Shown: positions 5,303 through 6,496 of the stretch, piece by piece
Layout of the letters: each line of letters opens with the position of its first letter
How positions within the stretch are numbered: position 1 is the stretch's first letter
Source of the DNA: Anaerolineales bacterium
Lineage (GTDB): Bacteria; Chloroflexota; Anaerolineae; Anaerolineales; Villigracilaceae
Reading direction: 5' to 3'
DNA: 6,496 bases
Assembly: GCA_016928525.1 (NCBI GenBank)
Contig: JAFGKO010000101.1
Span: 1-6,496, forward strand
Notes under the pieces: generated by a model
The model's database searches: none
Told to the model about the DNA's origin: nothing
The model's input: only the letters and a program-made list of their open reading frames with translations
Translations under genes and position numbers: made by a program

Positions 5303-6060
5303 CCAGGACTAAAATTGTCATCGAGAACTTGAGTCTGCAATACGCCGACAACACAGAGTCGCTGAGGGGCATCAATATGGACATCCGCGAAAATGCCATT
5401 ACGGTTCTGTTTGGGCCTGCCGGTGGTGGCAAATCCACGTTGCTTCGCTGTCTCAACCGCCTCAACGATCTGACGGATGTCAAGGTGGTTTCCGGTCGCA
5501 TCCTGCTGGACGGAGAAAACATCCTCGATTTCAAAACCGATACCATCGCCCTGCGTCGCAAGGTAGGCATGGTCTTTGCCCGCCCGGTTGTGCTGCCCAT
5601 GAGCATTTACCAGAATTTAACTTACGGGTTGGAATTAGCAGGTGAGAAGCGCCGCTCGGTGCTTTATGAAGCCGCCGAACGCAGCTTGAAACTGGCCGCA
5701 CTCTGGGACGAGGTGAAAGACCGCCTGGATGATCCCGCGATTGCCCTGTCCGGCGGACAGCAACAACGCTTGTGCCTGGCCCGCTCCCTCGCGCAGCAAC
5801 CCGAGGTCATCTTACTGGACGAGCCGACGTCGGGGCTGGATCCCATCTCGACAGGCAAGGTCGAGGCCGCGTTGCAGGAATTGAAAAAGAACTACACCAT
5901 CATCCTCGTTCCTCATTCCGTCCAACAGGCCGGGCGGACGGCTGATTATGCAGCTTTCTTCTTACAAGGGGAACTGGTGGAATACGGCGAAGGTTCAGAA
6001 CTCTTCACCAACCCGAAGGAAAAACGCACGGAAGATTATGTAACGGGCAGGTTTGGATAA
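5296..6060 (+). CDS. pstB: Phosphate ABC transporter ATPase PstB2 with altered Q-loop
   Basis: 254-aa ATPase, last gene of the pstS1CAB operon, so the expected motor of PstC/PstA. Walker A is GPAGGGKST (40-48, the usual Ser-x-Cys replaced by Ala-x-Gly), signature LSGGQ (151-155, consensus), Walker B VILLDEP (171-177), D-loop SGLD, switch H207 in VPHSVQQAG, and the family C-terminus VTGRFG. The marked oddity is the Q-loop: the sequence reads VFARPVVLPMSIYQN where PstB normally has [14 protein letters not shown], so the Q-loop glutamine is A95 (GCC, 5578-5580). That residue normally helps bind Mg2+ and couple to the permease. ATG 5296 overlaps pstA by seven bases. In-frame GTG 5299 is a serious alternative, since GGAGG (5289-5293) lies five bases from it but only two from the ATG, and it would recreate the GTGA overlap seen at pstC/pstA. 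Confidence 0.92.
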   Translation: MVTRTKIVIENLSLQYADNTESLRGINMDIRENAITVLFGPAGGGKSTLLRCLNRLNDLTDVKVVSGRILLDGENILDFKTDTIALRRKVGMVFARPVVLPMSIYQNLTYGLELAGEKRRSVLYEAAERSLKLAALWDEVKDRLDDPAIALSGGQQQRLCLARSLAQQPEVILLDEPTSGLDPISTGKVEAALQELKKNYTIILVPHSVQQAGRTADYAAFFLQGELVEYGEGSELFTNPKEKRTEDYVTGRFG

Positions 6061-6079
6061 TTTCATTTTGCGAGAAGCA

Positions 6080-6117
6080 GACCCTAAAGGTTTCAAAAAC
6101 CTTTAGGGTCTTTTTTT
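6080..6117 (+). terminator. Strong Rho-independent terminator after pstB2
   Basis: Bases 6080-6093 and 6097-6110 form a perfect 14-bp stem (GACCCTAAAGGTTT with its complement) around a CAA loop, followed by seven Ts (6111-6117). It closes the pstS1-pstC-pstA-pstB2 operon 19 bases after the pstB2 stop and insulates it from the pstS2 promoter, which begins at the very next base. Confidence 0.95.
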
Positions 6118-6157
6118 ATTAACCAGATGTTAACCCATTCTTCCATTGTCATTAAAA
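6118..6157 (+). promoter_or_regulatory. PHO-box-like array 2: four half-sites at exact 11-bp spacing
   Basis: ATTAACC (6118), GTTAACC (6129), CTTCCAT (6140, degenerate) and ATTAAAA (6151) begin 11 bases apart, the same geometry as the array at 1591. The first two are close to the cyanobacterial-type PHO repeat. It lies between a terminator and the -10 of pstS2, so it can only serve pstS2 and its downstream genes. PhoB-like activation of pstS2 under phosphate limitation is inferred from pattern, position and gene function. Confidence 0.75.
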
Positions 6158-6166
6158 GCCGCTTGT

Positions 6167-6172
6167 TATGAT
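6167..6172 (+). promoter_or_regulatory. -10 hexamer TATGAT of pstS2
   Basis: TATGAT matches the -10 consensus at five of six positions and starts 16 bases after the start of the last half-site (6151), the same offset as in the promoter at 1640. Transcription would begin near 6179-6181, leaving about 30 untranslated bases before ATG 6211. Confidence 0.6.
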
Positions 6173-6195
6173 GGCAGCATATGAATACACCTACT

Positions 6196-6200
6196 AGGAG
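6196..6200 (+). promoter_or_regulatory. Shine-Dalgarno AGGAG of pstS2
   Basis: AGGAG ends ten bases before ATG 6211, slightly long but usable. It favours 6211 over the in-frame ATG at 6181, which has no ribosome binding site and would have to be read from a leaderless message. Confidence 0.6.
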
Positions 6201-6210
6201 AAAAGAGAAA

Positions 6211-6496
6211 ATGCGTAAGAATTTATATGTCCTTTTTGCCGCCTTCGTGCTCGCCAGTATGATCCTGGCTGCCTGCGGCGGTACCCCTACTGATGCCCCT
6301 GCGCCAGCAGAACCTGCCGCTCCTGCTGAACCTACCGCAGCCCCCGCGGAGCCTGCTGCTCCAGATGATCCAATGGCGATGTACGCGCCGGATGCAGTTT
6401 CGGGTGACATTGTGATCGCTGGTTCCTCCACTGTCTTCCCGTTGGCTGAGCGCATGATCGAGCGCTTCTCTGAAGAAGGCTTCGACGGCAATACCA
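6211..6496 (+). CDS. pstS: Phosphate-binding lipoprotein PstS2 (3' end outside window)
   Basis: The first 95 residues of a second phosphate-binding protein. Residues 1-21 are a lipoprotein signal peptide (R2 K3, hydrophobic core, then LAAC with C22 lipidated), a better lipobox than in PstS1. Residues about 25-54 form a low-complexity Ala/Pro/Glu linker with APAEP-type repeats that would hold the binding domain away from the membrane. The PstS fold begins near 64: GDIVIAGSSTVFPLAE (65-80) is the first strand and phosphate loop of the PstS/SphX-like family, followed by an ERMIERFSEE helix. The rest is cut off by the window edge. An in-frame ATG at 6181 would add ten residues (MNTPTRRKEK); 6211 is preferred because it keeps a normal-length signal peptide and has a Shine-Dalgarno. 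It has its own PHO-array promoter and probably heads another operon. Confidence 0.9.
   Translation, partial: MRKNLYVLFAAFVLASMILAACGGTPTDAPAPAEPAAPAEPTAAPAEPAAPDDPMAMYAPDAVSGDIVIAGSSTVFPLAERMIERFSEEGFDGNT

Noticed and set aside
6321..6362. Repetitive GCC/CCT-rich stretch considered as a DNA repeat or CRISPR-like element
   Set aside because: It is in frame within pstS2 and encodes a low-complexity lipoprotein linker; the units are irregular and there are no spacers.
6093..6491. Minus-strand open frame with Gly/Ala/Ser-rich repeats opposite pstS2
   Set aside because: The repeats are the antisense of the Ala/Pro/Glu linker codons of pstS2, and the frame runs through the terminator and PHO array.
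1..6496. Mobile element, tRNA, rRNA or CRISPR content
   Set aside because: No transposase or integrase coding, terminal inverted repeats, clover-leaf patterns or regularly spaced repeats were seen apart from the two short PHO arrays.

Overview
The window is a phosphate-starvation (Pho) regulon locus from a bacterium. It carries two-component regulatory genes, a high-affinity phosphate ABC transporter (Pst), and a second phosphate-binding protein gene that runs off the right edge. The coding regions are GC-rich. Both PstS proteins look lipid-anchored, the sensor kinase has a single membrane helix and no periplasmic domain, and the DNA boxes resemble the 11-bp-period cyanobacterial-type PHO box. 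Together these fit Chloroflexota (Anaerolineae-like) best, but that assignment is inference from style, not a database match.

Left part (1-1583, + strand): the C-terminal DNA-binding half of an OmpR/PhoB-family response regulator, then a PhoR-like histidine kinase 21 bases downstream, evidently one operon. Middle (1584-1855): immediately after the kinase stop come four TTAA-type half-sites spaced exactly 11 bp apart, a -10 hexamer, a strong Shine-Dalgarno and a 34-codon ORF for a one-helix membrane miniprotein. A Rho-independent terminator closes this unit. It looks like a self-contained, Pho-controlled small-protein transcript.

Convergent to it, on the minus strand (1856-2617), is a stand-alone pstB (here pstB1) with a non-standard ABC signature. 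A 41-bp divergent intergenic region, with a -10-like hexamer for each direction placed 5-6 bases before the start codons, separates it from the + strand operon pstS1-pstC-pstA-pstB2 (2659-6060), whose genes are tightly packed or overlapping. A perfect-stem terminator (6080-6117) ends that operon. Directly after it, a second array of four 11-bp-spaced PHO half-sites has its -10 at exactly the same distance as in the first array. It drives pstS2, a lipoprotein with an Ala/Pro/Glu-rich linker, truncated by the window end.

Working model: PhoR senses Pst status and phosphorylates the response regulator, which binds the two PHO arrays to induce the miniprotein and pstS2. PstS captures phosphate, PstC/PstA form the channel, and PstB1 and/or PstB2 power it. 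No phoU is visible. The most noteworthy points are the unrecognised Pho-controlled 34-aa membrane protein, the matched architecture of the two PHO promoters, and the two PstB paralogues that each depart from consensus in a different conserved ATPase motif.
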